64,000 nucleotides of DNA. Source: Nitrospira sp. CR1.1 (GTDB lineage: Bacteria; Nitrospirota; Nitrospiria; Nitrospirales; Nitrospiraceae). This document shows, piece after piece, positions 9,215-18,930 of this stretch; the stretch's first letter is position 1, and every line of letters begins with the position of its first letter. Under the pieces are notes generated by a model. The model did not search any database, had not been told where the DNA came from, and was given only the letters and a program-made list of their open reading frames with translations. The stretch covers positions 186,001 to 250,000 of the forward strand of contig WIAF01000002.1 of assembly GCA_014055465.1 (NCBI GenBank), written 5' to 3'. The translations under genes were made by a program, and so were the position numbers.

Positions 9215-9874
9215 GTGCCTACCACCGCGACGCTCTCTTCACTGAATCGTATCGGCATCGACGAGTCCGGCAAAGGAGACTATTTCGGGCCGCTGGTGAT
9301 CGCCGCCGTCTTCGTCACACCGGCATCGGAACAGGACCTGGCCCTCATGCAGGTCCGTGACAGCAAGAAAATCTCTGATGGACGAATTCTCGACATGGCG
9401 CCCGACATCCGCCTGGTCTGCCCTCACAGCATCGTGGCGATCGGGCCGCAGCGCTACAACGAGCTCTACGCCAAGATCAACAACCTCAATCGGCTCCTCG
9501 CCTGGGGCCATGCGCGGGCGCTGGAAAACCTGCTGCAGCAAGTCGACTGCGATCTGGCGATTGCCGACCAGTTCGGCGACGAACGATTGATACTCAATGC
9601 GCTTCAGGAGAAAGGAAAGCAGATCCGGTTGGTGCAACGCACAAAAGCGGAGGCAGACTTGGCCGTGGCGGCCGCTTCAATTCTCGCCCGCGCGGAATTT
9701 CTGCTGCGCCTCCAGCGGCTTTCGCAGGAATTGCACACCACGCTGCCCAAGGGCGCATCTCCAGCCGTGGAACTGGCAGGACGCATGGTGGTCAAGAAAT
9801 ACGGGCAGGACCGATTGGCTACCGTCGCGAAACTGCACTTCAAAACGACGAAGCAGGTGCTGACCAAACCCTAG
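9215..9874 (+). CDS. rnhC: Ribonuclease HIII
   Basis: Endonuclease that cuts the RNA strand of RNA-DNA hybrids. GIDESGKGDYFGPLVIAA near residue 12 is the type 2 RNase H active-site strand with the Asp-Glu pair; the GKG variant (rather than AGRG) points to HIII rather than HII. DSKKISD and a DQFGDE segment supply further acidic residues. The 219-residue form lacks the N-terminal TBP-like substrate-binding domain found in Bacillus RnhC, unless translation starts much further upstream, which is unlikely because that region is antisense to the M48 gene. The GTG start at 9215 has GGGAG upstream. The stop TAG is the first part of a repeat. Confidence 0.85.
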   Translation: MPTTATLSSLNRIGIDESGKGDYFGPLVIAAVFVTPASEQDLALMQVRDSKKISDGRILDMAPDIRLVCPHSIVAIGPQRYNELYAKINNLNRLLAWGHARALENLLQQVDCDLAIADQFGDERLILNALQEKGKQIRLVQRTKAEADLAVAAASILARAEFLLRLQRLSQELHTTLPKGASPAVELAGRMVVKKYGQDRLATVAKLHFKTTKQVLTKP

Positions 9875-10078
9875 CAGGCTGCGGAAAAACTCGTTTTTTG
9901 CACGCTACGCCGCGATCAGCTCACGTGGCGTGTTGGTATCAGGATAGTACGCAGGATGCGCAAAAAGGCCATCCAGCAAGGCCGCGGCGAGTGAAGCGGC
10001 GAATCGTACTCTTGTCGTACGTTGAGCCGCTGAACGATGCGAGAACGCCGCTGGTGGACTTTTTCCGCATCCTGCTAG
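9871..10078. repeat. Palindromic dispersed repeat, copy B (208 bp)
   Basis: The ends are inverted copies: the left reads CTAGCAGGCTGCGGAAAAAC and the complement of the right reads CTAGCAGGATGCGGAAAAAG. An inner palindrome from about 9951 to 10078 matches copy A at 1957-2078 in its terminal GGATGC/GCATCC, its GCAAGGCCGC block, a central CGTAC/GTACG stem and its CGAGAACGCCGCTGG block. Both flanking genes converge on it, and the terminal CTAG at each end supplies their TAG stop codons. It may also act as a bidirectional terminator-like hairpin. No transposase is encoded, so it is non-autonomous if mobile. Confidence 0.82.
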
Positions 10079-10851
10079 ACGGATTCTCCCAGTTCAAAAT
10101 CCTTCGCCTGGTCTTGCGCCAGGGGCCGCTTCTCTTCGGAAACAGGCTCGCCCTCCCAATACAACATTCTGTAACAGTAGGGGCAGGTATAGACGTCATC
10201 TCCCCGCTTCACTTGGGAAATCAATTGAGGAGGCACCTGGAGCCGGCACCCGACGCAAATACCATCTTTGATCAGCGCCAGGGCCTGGTCCTTTCGTGTG
10301 CTTTTCAGCTTGTTATACCGTGCAAGGAGGCCCTTCTCGACCCGTCCTGACAACTGTTTCTGCTGGGCTTCCAACTCCGCGAGTTCCGCGGTAAGAGCCT
10401 GGTCCTTCTCGTCTAGTATCGTCTTCTCCCTGACGAAGAGCGCTTCCGACTCTTTCAGTTGCACCTCGGCAGCAGCGATGGTCCGTTGAGTCTGGTCGAT
10501 CTGCTCCATCGCGAGAAGGATTTTCTCCTCGATCTCCCCACGTTTCTTGTTGGCCAGTTCAACTTCGAACAGGTGGGCCTGATATTCCTGATTGGTCTTC
10601 AACTGGGCGGCGCGATCTTTCATCTTGCCGATGCGATCTTCGTGCGCCTCAAGGTCCTTTTCGGCGCTCCGCCGTTCTTTGATCAGCACCTCGACGGAGG
10701 TAGACGCGTCCTGAACCACCCGCCTCGCTTCCCGAAGGGGCGCCTCATTCACTTCAAGCCGTTCCGGTATTTTTCGCCGCTGTTCTTTGAGATCGACGAT
10801 GCGGAGATCGAGTTTTTGCAATTCGATGAGGGGGGAAAGCTGTAGATTCAA
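10075..10851 (-). CDS. C4-type zinc-ribbon coiled-coil protein
   Basis: The 258-residue protein is almost entirely a long charged coiled coil up to about residue 190, then has a zinc ribbon of two CxxC pairs, CVGC and CPYC, about 24 residues apart. This matches the widespread bacterial family annotated as C4-type zinc ribbon domain protein (CT398/DUF164 type), whose members have been linked to flagella or to RNA polymerase/sigma-54 binding in other bacteria; no role can be read here. The start is within a region without a strong ribosome site. The stop codon is provided by the end of a palindromic repeat. Confidence 0.85.
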   Translation of the reverse strand: MNLQLSPLIELQKLDLRIVDLKEQRRKIPERLEVNEAPLREARRVVQDASTSVEVLIKERRSAEKDLEAHEDRIGKMKDRAAQLKTNQEYQAHLFEVELANKKRGEIEEKILLAMEQIDQTQRTIAAAEVQLKESEALFVREKTILDEKDQALTAELAELEAQQKQLSGRVEKGLLARYNKLKSTRKDQALALIKDGICVGCRLQVPPQLISQVKRGDDVYTCPYCYRMLYWEGEPVSEEKRPLAQDQAKDFELGESV

Positions 10852-10928
10852 CGGGCTCCTTGTGGGTTGCGCGAGAGCAACGTCGACATGACGCCTCTCG
10901 CACCGGAATCATCGTGAGGCGCTCAGGC

Positions 10929-11005
10929 TGGTGGGCCCACTAGGACTTGAACCTAGGACCAGCTGATTATGAGTCAGCCGCTCTAACCACCTGAGCTATG
11001 GGCCC
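10929..11005 (-). tRNA. tRNA with CAU anticodon, probably Ile2
   Basis: A full cloverleaf is visible on the minus strand. The acceptor is GGGCCCA/TGGGCCC, the D arm is GCTC..GAGC, the anticodon arm GCTGA-CTCATAA-TCAGC has anticodon CAT, the T arm is CTAGG-TTCAAGT-CCTAG, and CCA is encoded. CAU may be Met or lysidine-modified Ile2. C4 and C5 in the acceptor stem match the known TilS recognition pattern of Ile2 (elongator Met in E. coli has U4-A5), and a place next to rpoD is common for Ile2. The tRNA itself is certain; the Ile2 identity is inference. Confidence 0.93.
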
Positions 11006-11068
11006 AGCCCTGCCGGCCAGTGACCTGGCCTCAGCCTGCATCACGGCACGCCTGGTTCGAGCGGCCTG

Positions 11069-11098
11069 ATTCTAAAGCTGCCGGTCGGACAGAGTCAA
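11069..11098 (-). promoter_or_regulatory. Putative promoter for tRNA(CAU)
   Basis: On the minus strand TTGACT (11093-11098), an 18-base spacer and TAGAAT (11069-11074) lie just after the rpoD stop codon. Transcription would begin about 55 bases before the tRNA 5' end. Confidence 0.6.
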
Positions 11099-11118
11099 AC
11101 CAGTCCCGGCAACAAGGC

Positions 11119-12924
11119 CTAGAGACTCTCCACGAAACTACGCAGCTTCTTACTGCGGCTCGGATGCCGGAGCTTCCGCAACGCCTTCGCCTCGATTTGC
11201 CGAATGCGCTCGCGGGTGACCTCAAAATCCTGCCCCACTTCTTCCAGGGTGTGATCGGTGGCCTCGCCGATGCCGAAGCGCTTCCGCAACACCTTTTCTT
11301 CCCGAGGCGTGAGCGTTTCGAGTGCGCCGTTGATCTGTCGCTGCAAGTCATAACGAATGGCTGCTTCCAACGGCGAGACCGCCTTCTTGTCTTCGATGAA
11401 GTCTCCCAAATGACTGTCTTCCTCCTCGCCGATCGGGGTTTCGAGGGAAATCGGCTCGCGCGCGATCTTCAGGATCTTTCGCACCTTGTCCAGCGGCAAA
11501 TCCATGCGTTCGGCGATTTCTTCCGGCGTCGGTTCGCGACCGAGTTTCTGCACCAGATGGCGCGAGGTCCTGATCAGTTTATTGATCGTTTCGATCATGT
11601 GAACCGGAATACGGATGGTTCGCGCCTGGTCGGCGATCGCACGGGTAATGGCTTGCCGAATCCACCAGGTCGCATAGGTACTGAACTTATATCCGCGCTT
11701 ATACTCGAACTTATCGACCGCCTTCATGAGGCCGATATTGCCCTCTTGAATCAAATCCAGGAACTGTAGCCCGCGGTTCGTGTACTTTTTCGCGATGCTC
11801 ACCACCAGACGCAGGTTGGCCTCGACCAATTCCGCCTTCCCGCGCTTGACCTTTTCCTCCGCCACATCAAGATGCTTCACCGCATCCTTGATCTCATCCG
11901 CCGAAATCAGTGCTTCTTCTTCTTCAAGCTGACGAATACGGCCCTTGGCGGCTTGATAATGTTTTTTGATGTCTTGCAGCACTTCTTCGGACAGCCCGGT
12001 CCTGCGCTTCACCGCCAGAAGATCTTTGTGGGTTCGGCACAACTTCCGCAGCAATTCTGCGCCGGCCTCGCCACCGACCCCAAGACGCCGCTGGCAGCTC
12101 GTGACCTCCCGCTCCGACTGGCGGAACAGCAGGTTGAGGTCGCGCACCCGCTGGGTCATCCGGTCTTTCAGCACGCCGTGCAGATTCACCGACTCCATCT
12201 TGTCGACGACCTGGCCGCGCACCGTATCGATCTGCTTGCGCAGTTTCTTTTGTTTCTCGGGATCGGCGCCGACATGACGAGCCTTGTCGTAGAGATCTTT
12301 GAGCGAGGCGGATACTTTTCGAACGACATTCAAAGAGTCCAGCGTTTTCACCCGCAGCTCTTCGTAATCTTTTTCGACGGCCTCTTCCTCGAAATCCTCT
12401 TCCGTCTCCACGACCGGCACGATCTCGCGCACATCGATCTTGCCGTTTTTCAGCTGATCGCGGAGATTCAGCACGAACTCCAGGGTCATCGGCAATCCGT
12501 ACACGACCGTGGCGATATCTTTCTTTCCCTCTTCGATCCGCTTGGCGATCTCGATTTCGCCCTCACGGCTCAGGAGAGCGACGCTGCCCATTTCTTTCAG
12601 GTAGAGCCGGACAGGATCGTCGGTGCGGCTGAGCGCACCCGGCGTGAGATCGATCTCTTTTTCGTTCTCTTCCGAGGAGTCGGACTCTTCGCTTTCCTCG
12701 ATCGCCTCTTCCCCTTCGGCGGCCTTCGGAGTGCGCTCCGTCTCCGCGGACTCCACAATCTCGATGTCCATTTCGCCGAACATGGTCATGATCGTGCTGA
12801 ACTGGTCCGACGAGACGACATCCGCCGGCAAGGTGCTGTTGAGATCGTCGTACGTGAGAAAGCCCTTCTCTTTGCCGAGATTGATGAGCTTCTTCACCTC
12901 GCCGAGTAATTCTTGTTTCGGCAT
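11119..12924 (-). CDS. rpoD: Primary sigma factor RpoD (sigma-70)
   Basis: Housekeeping sigma factor that directs RNA polymerase to promoters. The 601 residues contain region 1.1 at the N-terminus, an acidic linker, region 1.2 ([28 protein letters not shown]), a non-conserved insertion of about 220 residues and region 2 ([57 protein letters not shown] segment). Region 3 and region 4, with the [33 protein letters not shown], follow. It lies two bases after dnaG, and its ribosome site AAGGAG sits inside the last codons of dnaG, so the two are translationally coupled. This is the conserved dnaG-rpoD macromolecular-synthesis pairing without rpsU. Confidence 0.98.
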   Translation of the reverse strand: MPKQELLGEVKKLINLGKEKGFLTYDDLNSTLPADVVSSDQFSTIMTMFGEMDIEIVESAETERTPKAAEGEEAIEESEESDSSEENEKEIDLTPGALSRTDDPVRLYLKEMGSVALLSREGEIEIAKRIEEGKKDIATVVYGLPMTLEFVLNLRDQLKNGKIDVREIVPVVETEEDFEEEAVEKDYEELRVKTLDSLNVVRKVSASLKDLYDKARHVGADPEKQKKLRKQIDTVRGQVVDKMESVNLHGVLKDRMTQRVRDLNLLFRQSEREVTSCQRRLGVGGEAGAELLRKLCRTHKDLLAVKRRTGLSEEVLQDIKKHYQAAKGRIRQLEEEEALISADEIKDAVKHLDVAEEKVKRGKAELVEANLRLVVSIAKKYTNRGLQFLDLIQEGNIGLMKAVDKFEYKRGYKFSTYATWWIRQAITRAIADQARTIRIPVHMIETINKLIRTSRHLVQKLGREPTPEEIAERMDLPLDKVRKILKIAREPISLETPIGEEEDSHLGDFIEDKKAVSPLEAAIRYDLQRQINGALETLTPREEKVLRKRFGIGEATDHTLEEVGQDFEVTRERIRQIEAKALRKLRHPSRSKKLRSFVESL

Positions 12925-12926
12925 AC

Positions 12927-14771
12927 CTACTCCTTCACCGCAGACGTCAGCGCAACCGGCATCACACCGGCTTTCCTCATCCGCATATCGTTAATCAATC
13001 CGTTCAGACGATGCACTTCATCGTCCCGCCGCTCGCGTTCTGCGACCTTCAATTCTTGAATCAATGCCCCCATGGTCCGCTCGCGTCCCCGCCGTTCCAG
13101 TGTCTCCAAGCACCCGGCAATATGAGCCGGCACGTCGTCATAATGCTGCTCCTGCATCGACAGTTCCGAGACCAACGACCCGCAGACCTCATCGGTGATC
13201 AACGCGTCCAACAGGCTCCGGACGGACAGCCTGCCATCCTCTGCCAGATGCTGCATGGCACATTCGATCAGCTTCCTGTAGGCCGGCGTCGAGAACGCCT
13301 CCGGAGACAGTTTCCCGAGATCCGCGGCAGACAAACTTCCCTGCACGAGCAAATGCGCCAGGTCACGCTCTTCCGGATTGGTCTTCGCTTTAGCTGGCAC
13401 CGATACGGATGGATCCTTGAGTGCTCGGTCCGGGCGACGCTGATCTTCCGAGACGAGCGTCGGGTACCGATCGATCAAACGCTGCTGACTGAGTCCCAAC
13501 CGTTCCGCAACGAGCCTGATCCGCTCTTCTCGCTCGATCGGATGCGCACTTTTCTGCAGAATGCGCAATACCGCGTCCACGGCTCGAATCCGATCCTCGA
13601 CGCTCCCCGACTCCGCCGTGCGGAGGCTGTGCTCTATCGCAAAATCCAACAGGCTTGGAGCCGTGCGATGCAACGCCGCAAATCCCTCAGCGCCATGTTG
13701 CCGGACATAGGTATCCGGATCGTCACCCTCAGGAAGCGAGACGACCTTGACGCTCAAACCGCTATTGACGAACAGATCCAGCGACCGCAAGGCTGCTCGA
13801 ACCCCAGCCTGATCCGGATCGAAAAGCAACACGATGTTCGAGGCGAACCGGCGGATGACAGTAATATGCTCGGGGGTTAAGGCCGTTCCCAAGGTCGCCG
13901 CCACATGGCGAATGCCGGCCTGGTGCAGCGCAACGGCATCGAAATACCCTTCGACGATGATCAAGGTTTGCTGCTGGCTGGCCGCTTCGCGAGCCGCATC
14001 CAACGCGAATAGCGTCTGCCCCTTCTTAAACAACGGCGTCTCAGGCGAGTTCAAATACTTGGGCATTCCGTCCCCGAGGACCCGTCCGCCGAATGCCACG
14101 ACCCGCTTCCGCAAATCCGTGATTGGAAACATGATTCGGGAACGAAACCGATCGTAATGACCCGAGACTGCCGTTTTCTGTGAGCCGCTTTGATCGCGTG
14201 GAATGGAGAGGCCGGCTGCAATGAGGTCCACCGGCGAAAACCCTTCTTTGAGCATCGCTTTGGTCAGCCCATCCCACTCAGGCGGGGCATAGCCGATGTT
14301 GAATTGCATGGTCGTATGTTGCTGGATGCCACGACCCTCGAGATAGGCACGCGCCTGGGCTCCCACCGGCCCTTCCATCAACATACGCTGGTACCAGGCT
14401 CCCGCCGCCGCGTTGAGGCGTTCCAATCGGCCAAGTTGCGTGCGCGCCTCGTTGGAATATCCGCCGGTCGCTTCAGGAACATCCACCCCCACCTTGCGCC
14501 CCAGATCCCGAACAATTTCGGGAAAGGCGGCCCCGGTTAATTTCATGAGGAACGTGTACACATTGCCGCCGGCCCCGCAGCCAAAACAGTGAAAAATCTG
14601 CCGCGACGAGCTGACGGTGAAGGAGGGAGACTTCTCTTGGTGAAAGGGGCACAGGCCCTTGAGATTCTGCCCGGCTCGAGTCAACGCCACATGTTGGCCC
14701 ACGATTTCCGCGATGTCCACTCGGTCTCTGATTTGGTTGATGACGTCGTCCGAAATCAGGCCTTGGCCCAC
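12927..14771 (-). CDS. dnaG: DNA primase
   Basis: Makes RNA primers for chromosomal replication. The N-terminal CHC2-type zinc ribbon (CPFH...CFGCG, about residues 41-67) is intact. It is followed by the TOPRIM catalytic core with [17 protein letters not shown] and LLFDPDQAG, which hold the metal-binding Glu and Asp residues, and by a C-terminal helicase-interaction domain. At 614 residues it is of normal length. The GTG start at 14771 follows GAGG with six-base spacing. It is co-transcribed with rpoD. Confidence 0.97.
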   Translation of the reverse strand: MGQGLISDDVINQIRDRVDIAEIVGQHVALTRAGQNLKGLCPFHQEKSPSFTVSSSRQIFHCFGCGAGGNVYTFLMKLTGAAFPEIVRDLGRKVGVDVPEATGGYSNEARTQLGRLERLNAAAGAWYQRMLMEGPVGAQARAYLEGRGIQQHTTMQFNIGYAPPEWDGLTKAMLKEGFSPVDLIAAGLSIPRDQSGSQKTAVSGHYDRFRSRIMFPITDLRKRVVAFGGRVLGDGMPKYLNSPETPLFKKGQTLFALDAAREAASQQQTLIIVEGYFDAVALHQAGIRHVAATLGTALTPEHITVIRRFASNIVLLFDPDQAGVRAALRSLDLFVNSGLSVKVVSLPEGDDPDTYVRQHGAEGFAALHRTAPSLLDFAIEHSLRTAESGSVEDRIRAVDAVLRILQKSAHPIEREERIRLVAERLGLSQQRLIDRYPTLVSEDQRRPDRALKDPSVSVPAKAKTNPEERDLAHLLVQGSLSAADLGKLSPEAFSTPAYRKLIECAMQHLAEDGRLSVRSLLDALITDEVCGSLVSELSMQEQHYDDVPAHIAGCLETLERRGRERTMGALIQELKVAERERRDDEVHRLNGLINDMRMRKAGVMPVALTSAVKE

Positions 14772-14855
14772 GGCGGTCCTCGCTAGTGCCCGCAGGGATC
14801 CTGCCGGTCGGTGCCGGCTGGATGCCTTTGACGCGCGATTGAAAGTTGACCGTTC

Positions 14856-14885
14856 ACCCTAACAAACGGTCGGCACATGTGTCAA
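14856..14885 (-). promoter_or_regulatory. Putative promoter for dnaG-rpoD
   Basis: On the minus strand TTGACA (14880-14885), an 18-base gap and TAGGGT (14856-14861) lie 85 bases upstream of dnaG. The -35 element is perfect and the -10 weak. Confidence 0.45.
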
Positions 14886-14902
14886 CGAAGGAGCACCGTC
14901 TA

Positions 14903-15247
14903 TTACCCTGGAGGCCAGGCCATGTGCCTTCCACCAAGGACGTGCAGGTGAAGATGAAACACCGTTTGTCCGCTGTCCGCTCCGGTGTTCGTAACAATAC
15001 GATAGCCGGACTCCGCCAGGTTCTTCATCGCTGCGACCTTGGAACAGGTCAACAACAGATGTCCGAGCAACGCCTGGTCACCGTCCTGGCAATCCTGAAC
15101 CGCCGCCATGTGACGTTTCGGAATAACCAGCACATGGACGGGGGCCTGAGCATTGACGTCCTCAAACGCCAGCACGCGATCGTCCTGATACACAATTTTC
15201 GCTGGAATAGCGCCGTCTACAATACGACAGAAAATGCAGTTATCCAC
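14903..15247 (-). CDS. HIT family nucleotide hydrolase (HinT-like)
   Basis: A 114-residue histidine-triad protein. CIFCRIVDGAIPAKIVYQDD at the N-terminus includes the CxxC seen in many bacterial HinT proteins, and the C-terminal HLHLHVLGG supplies the HxHxH active site that hydrolyses purine nucleoside phosphoramidates in this family. The GTG start at 15247 has GGAGG upstream and overlaps the hisIE stop by eight bases; a longer frame starting at 15301 would run through hisIE. It is the last gene of the his operon. Confidence 0.92.
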   Translation of the reverse strand: MDNCIFCRIVDGAIPAKIVYQDDRVLAFEDVNAQAPVHVLVIPKRHMAAVQDCQDGDQALLGHLLLTCSKVAAMKNLAESGYRIVTNTGADSGQTVFHLHLHVLGGRHMAWPPG

Positions 15248-15935
15248 GCGCGCCTCCCTCCGGTACCGGTCGAATCCCGGACTTCCCGAACCTGGCTCCA
15301 AGTTCCCGATACACCTCGCTCAGCGTGACATCGTGATAACCGAGAACCAGGAGGGTGTGAAAGAACAGATCGGCTGTCTCGTAAATGATCTCGTCTCGAC
15401 TCTGATTCTTGGCGGCAATAATGACTTCACCGGCTTCTTCCGCCACCTTTTTCAGGATGCGATCTGCATTGCCCTGCAGTAGCTTGGAGACATAGGAGTC
15501 CGGCTGCGGAGCGGCTTTCCGTGCCAGAATCGTTTGATAGAGCCGTTCGAGAATTCCTCCACCAGCATCCTGCGTTTTGTCTTGGCCCGCCCGTCCATCT
15601 TCACTCATTCTGGAAAAGAAACAGGCGCGTTCTCCAGTATGGCACGTCGGCCCGACCGGCTCTGCCTTCACCAGAATGGTATCCCGGTCACAATCGACGA
15701 AGAGATCCTTCACTCGCAGAAAATGTCCTGAGGTTTCTCCCTTTTCCCATAATTTCCGACGAGAGCGACTCCAAAAATGGACGGATCGCGTAGCCAAGGT
15801 CTTCATGAGGGCTTCCTGATTCATGTAGCCCACCATGAGCACGGTGCCGTCGAACCAATCCTGAATCACGGCAGGGATCAGGCCCTGTCCGTCAAAGGCG
15901 ATACTGCGGCTGTCGCTCGACATCACGGGCTCCAT
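15240..15935 (-). CDS. hisIE: Bifunctional phosphoribosyl-AMP cyclohydrolase / phosphoribosyl-ATP pyrophosphatase
   Basis: Carries steps two and three of histidine synthesis in one 231-residue chain. The HisI half (to about residue 110) has LWEKGETSGHF and the metal-binding DCDRDT plus CHTGERACFF. The HisE half (about 130-225) has the MazG-like all-alpha motif KKVAEEAGEVIIAAKN with E..EE metal ligands and the ETADLFFH segment. The fusion order I then E is the usual one. It begins immediately after the hisF stop codon and overlaps the HIT gene. Confidence 0.95.
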   Translation of the reverse strand: MEPVMSSDSRSIAFDGQGLIPAVIQDWFDGTVLMVGYMNQEALMKTLATRSVHFWSRSRRKLWEKGETSGHFLRVKDLFVDCDRDTILVKAEPVGPTCHTGERACFFSRMSEDGRAGQDKTQDAGGGILERLYQTILARKAAPQPDSYVSKLLQGNADRILKKVAEEAGEVIIAAKNQSRDEIIYETADLFFHTLLVLGYHDVTLSEVYRELGARFGKSGIRPVPEGGARG

Positions 15936-16706
15936 CTAAGCGGCTTCCCCCCGAACCGGAACTCCACGGTCACGCAAATAGGCCTTGGCCTGCTGGATCG
16001 TATGGGTCCGGTAGTGAAAAATGGAGGCGGCCAGCACCGCCTCAGCCTTCCCTTTGACCAAACCGTCGTAGAGATGCTCCAAGGTGCCTACCCCGCCCGA
16101 GGCAATGACCGGAATGGACAGACTCTCCGACACGGCCGCCGTCAACGCTAGATCATATCCGTTCTGACGGCCATCCTGATCCATGCTGGTCAGCAAAATT
16201 TCGCCTGCTCCAAAACCCGCCATCCGCTGCGCCCATTCAACCGCATCAAGCCCGGTCGCGTTTCGTCCGCCATGAGTATACACCTGCCAATGCCCGCCGA
16301 CCTCCGCTCGCTTGGCATCGATGGCCACTACAATGCATTGGGTACCGAACCGCTGGGCTGCCTCACGAACGAATTCCGGTTGCTGCACCGCGGTGGTATT
16401 GATGCTGACCTTATCCGCCCCGGCATTCAGCAATGTGCGAATGTCATCCAGCGTGCGCACGCCTCCCCCGACCGTCAGGGGCATGAATACCCGCGCGGCA
16501 GTTCGCTCCACCACATCGATGATGGTCTTCCGATTTTCGTGCGAAGCCGTGATGTCTAGGAAACAGAGTTCATCCGCGCCTTCACGATCATAGATGGTGG
16601 CCACCTCGACCGGGTCGCCTGCATCGCGCAAATTGACGAAGCTGACCCCCTTGACGACGCGACCATCTTTCACGTCCAAACAGGGAATGATGCGTTTGGT
16701 CAACAT
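15936..16706 (-). CDS. hisF: Imidazole glycerol phosphate synthase, cyclase subunit
   Basis: Forms imidazole glycerol phosphate and AICAR from PRFAR using ammonia from HisH. The 256-residue TIM barrel starts with [20 protein letters not shown], whose Asp is one catalytic acid. The second is in [15 protein letters not shown], and the phosphate-binding [14 protein letters not shown] loop is present. The ATG at 16706 is chosen by conservation. A longer frame begins with TTG at 16781 inside the hisA stop region but adds 25 non-conserved residues. No strong ribosome site is visible. Confidence 0.95.
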   Translation of the reverse strand: MLTKRIIPCLDVKDGRVVKGVSFVNLRDAGDPVEVATIYDREGADELCFLDITASHENRKTIIDVVERTAARVFMPLTVGGGVRTLDDIRTLLNAGADKVSINTTAVQQPEFVREAAQRFGTQCIVVAIDAKRAEVGGHWQVYTHGGRNATGLDAVEWAQRMAGFGAGEILLTSMDQDGRQNGYDLALTAAVSESLSIPVIASGGVGTLEHLYDGLVKGKAEAVLAASIFHYRTHTIQQAKAYLRDRGVPVRGEAA

Positions 16707-16777
16707 ATGAAATCGTGACGGGTGAAACCTGAAACGGAACACGAACCGGTTCTGTTCTTGTCCCTCATATGAAATGC

Positions 16778-17503
16778 TCAACGATTCCCGATGACGGCAA
16801 CCGCCGCCGCATAGTCCAATTTGCCGTCATACAGCGCTTTGCCCACAATGGCGCCTTCCACCCGAGAGCCGAGCCCACGGACCGCCAGCAAATCCTCGAC
16901 CCTGCTGATACCGCCGGACGCGATGACGGGAAAAGACGAACATTCGACAACTTCTCCCAACGCCGCAAGGTTTGGGCCATTCAGCATCCCATCGCGCGCA
17001 ATGTCGGTGTAGATCACTGCACCGAGTTCATGGTCGGCAAGTTCCTTGAGGAGATCTATGGCTTTGGTCTCGGACACCGTCGTCCAGCCCTTCACCGCGA
17101 CCTTGCCGTCTCGGGCATCAAGGCCCAGCAAAATACGCTTGGGAAACTCGCGACAGGCCTGCGCCAAAAAGTTGTGATCCGTCAGGGCAGCCGTCCCCAG
17201 GACAACTCTCGCCACTCCCGCCCGGAGATATGTTCGAACCGTCTCAATCGTGCGGATCCCGCCCCCAACCTGCACTTTCACGCTCACTGCCTTCATCGCG
17301 GCTTCGATCTGCGGGAGGTTCTTCGGCTCTCCATCAACAGCGCCGTTGAGGTCGACGATGTGAATGAGAGCTGCCCCCTGCTCCTGCCAGCGTTTCGCGA
17401 CGGATGGCACGTCTTCGGAATAGACGGTTTCCGCTGCCATATCCCCCTGTCGCAGCCGCACACAGCGGCCATCTTTCAGATCGATCGCCGGAATTACACG
17501 CAT
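16778..17503 (-). CDS. hisA: ProFAR isomerase
   Basis: Isomerises 5'-ProFAR to PRFAR, step four of histidine synthesis. The 241-residue TIM barrel starts [20 protein letters not shown] with the catalytic Asp in AIDL. The second catalytic Asp lies in [14 protein letters not shown], and GGGIR and [11 protein letters not shown] form the two phosphate-binding loops. It lies 23 bases after the lipoprotein gene that interrupts the his operon. Confidence 0.96.
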   Translation of the reverse strand: MRVIPAIDLKDGRCVRLRQGDMAAETVYSEDVPSVAKRWQEQGAALIHIVDLNGAVDGEPKNLPQIEAAMKAVSVKVQVGGGIRTIETVRTYLRAGVARVVLGTAALTDHNFLAQACREFPKRILLGLDARDGKVAVKGWTTVSETKAIDLLKELADHELGAVIYTDIARDGMLNGPNLAALGEVVECSSFPVIASGGISRVEDLLAVRGLGSRVEGAIVGKALYDGKLDYAAAVAVIGNR

Positions 17504-17526
17504 GCCCGCACCTGTTTCCTCACCCG

Positions 17527-18264
17527 CTATTTCCCTTCACCCGCTGCGCCGCCGAATGGAAACGCGTCCGCTAATTCGGTCGCCCCATAGGCCGCCAACT
17601 CTTCAGCCGTCACGAACGTTCCATACCGCTGAAAAAAACCGAGCACATCCTCCGTCATCGGCCGCTGCCTTTCATAGTAGTTACCTTCCCACAAAACCAT
17701 CCCATCAGGGGCCACCAATTTCACTTCAAATCCGACGGCAGCGGGAGGATCCGCCCCCAGCCGGCTACCAACACGCTCTTGATAGACCAGCACCTTACCG
17801 CTGAGCGCCGCATCCGCCTTGAGGCGTTGAGCAATTTTATGAGCCGAAATGGTCTCGACGGGCACGGCTGCTCTCGAAAGGTCTCGCGCCGCCCCGATCG
17901 CGTCCTGAGGAGAAATGACTTGCAACCCAGGCTTGACCTTCAATTTCGCCCACATCAGATCGGTGATTTTCTCGCCCACACCAGGCGGCACCAGATGTGT
18001 TTGCCGAACCGCCTGATCGGACGTCGGAGAAACGTCCGCCGCCATGTCAGACCGCCGGACTCCCGCCGGCGCAGGAAAGGACGGCCCGCTCGTTTCTATC
18101 ACCTGAGGCGTGGCCATCGTTTCAAAGGGAATGATCGCGATCTTGTGTACCTGGTACTTTCCGGCTTGGGCAGAGGACTTCGTCGTGACCTTGGTTCCGC
18201 TGCACGCTGTCGTCAGCGCCACGGCCACCAGAACCAGGAGGACTCGTGGAACCAGGGCACTCAC
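17527..18264 (-). CDS. Putative lipoprotein inside the his operon
   Basis: A 245-residue protein with a short N-terminal hydrophobic stretch ending in ALTTACSG, a lipobox that should give a lipid-anchored envelope protein. After the signal, YQVHKIAIIPFETMATP begins a fold reminiscent of LpoB/CsgG-like envelope lipoproteins (an IAIIPF strand, then helix and conserved G-rich turns), but the match is only by eye. The GTG start at 18264 overlaps the hisH stop (GTGA), so it is part of the operon; a longer frame to 18354 runs through hisH. No link with histidine synthesis is apparent. Confidence 0.78.
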   Translation of the reverse strand: MSALVPRVLLVLVAVALTTACSGTKVTTKSSAQAGKYQVHKIAIIPFETMATPQVIETSGPSFPAPAGVRRSDMAADVSPTSDQAVRQTHLVPPGVGEKITDLMWAKLKVKPGLQVISPQDAIGAARDLSRAAVPVETISAHKIAQRLKADAALSGKVLVYQERVGSRLGADPPAAVGFEVKLVAPDGMVLWEGNYYERQRPMTEDVLGFFQRYGTFVTAEELAAYGATELADAFPFGGAAGEGK

Positions 18265-18869
18265 GTCCAGGCACCGAAGTTCTTGATCACCTGAAGACCG
18301 ACCGCCTGACTCTTCTCGGGATGAAACTGGCAGGCGACGACGTTGTCCTTCCACACAGCGGATGCGAATGGCGCTCCATACTCGGTCACGGTCGCAACTA
18401 CCGAGGGATCGGCAGGTTCAACATAATAGGAGTGCACGAAATAACAATAACTGCCTGTCGTGATCCCGGCGAACGGGGGTGCAGATCGCATGATCTGAAT
18501 ATCGTTCCACCCCATATGCGGCACCTTCAATGAGGAATCCAACACAAACTTCTTCACACGGCCGGGAATAATTCCCAGCCCCTTGTGCGTCCCGAATTCT
18601 TCACTCTCCGTGAAGAGCAGTTGCAACCCCAGACAGATGCCCAAAAAGGGTTTGCCGGATTGTATGGCGCGGTGGATCGGCACAATCAACTCATAGCGTC
18701 CCAGATTTGCCATGCAGTCCCCGAATGCCCCCACACCCGGTAACACCACATGGCTGGCATCTGCGATGACGCGGGCATCGCGCGTGACCACAGCCTGATG
18801 CCCCACGGCCTCAAAGGCCTTGGAGACACTGCGCAAGTTACCCATGCCGTAATCAATGATGGCAATCAT
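18261..18869 (-). CDS. hisH: Imidazole glycerol phosphate synthase, glutaminase subunit
   Basis: Class I glutamine amidotransferase that supplies ammonia to HisF. The 202 residues show the catalytic triad: the nucleophile Cys in GICLGLQLLF, and His and Glu in CQFHPEKSQ near the C-terminus. The oxyanion strand PGVGAFGD is also present. It lies between hisB and the small lipoprotein gene, which overlaps its stop codon. Confidence 0.96.
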   Translation of the reverse strand: MIAIIDYGMGNLRSVSKAFEAVGHQAVVTRDARVIADASHVVLPGVGAFGDCMANLGRYELIVPIHRAIQSGKPFLGICLGLQLLFTESEEFGTHKGLGIIPGRVKKFVLDSSLKVPHMGWNDIQIMRSAPPFAGITTGSYCYFVHSYYVEPADPSVVATVTEYGAPFASAVWKDNVVACQFHPEKSQAVGLQVIKNFGAWT

Positions 18870-18930
18870 GTCGCATTCACTGACGAACGGTGACGGGAGC
18901 TAGAGATCCCCGTCCCCCACGAGATTCCGT

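Noticed and set aside
10929..11005. Calling the CAU tRNA an elongator methionine tRNA
   Set aside because: Acceptor positions C4-C5 fit the lysidine-modified Ile2 pattern better, although Met cannot be fully excluded without a tRNA-specific model.
11872..12909. 345-residue plus-strand frame opposite rpoD
   Set aside because: Long but entirely antisense to rpoD; composition (His, Leu, Arg rich) is what a complement of charged helices gives.
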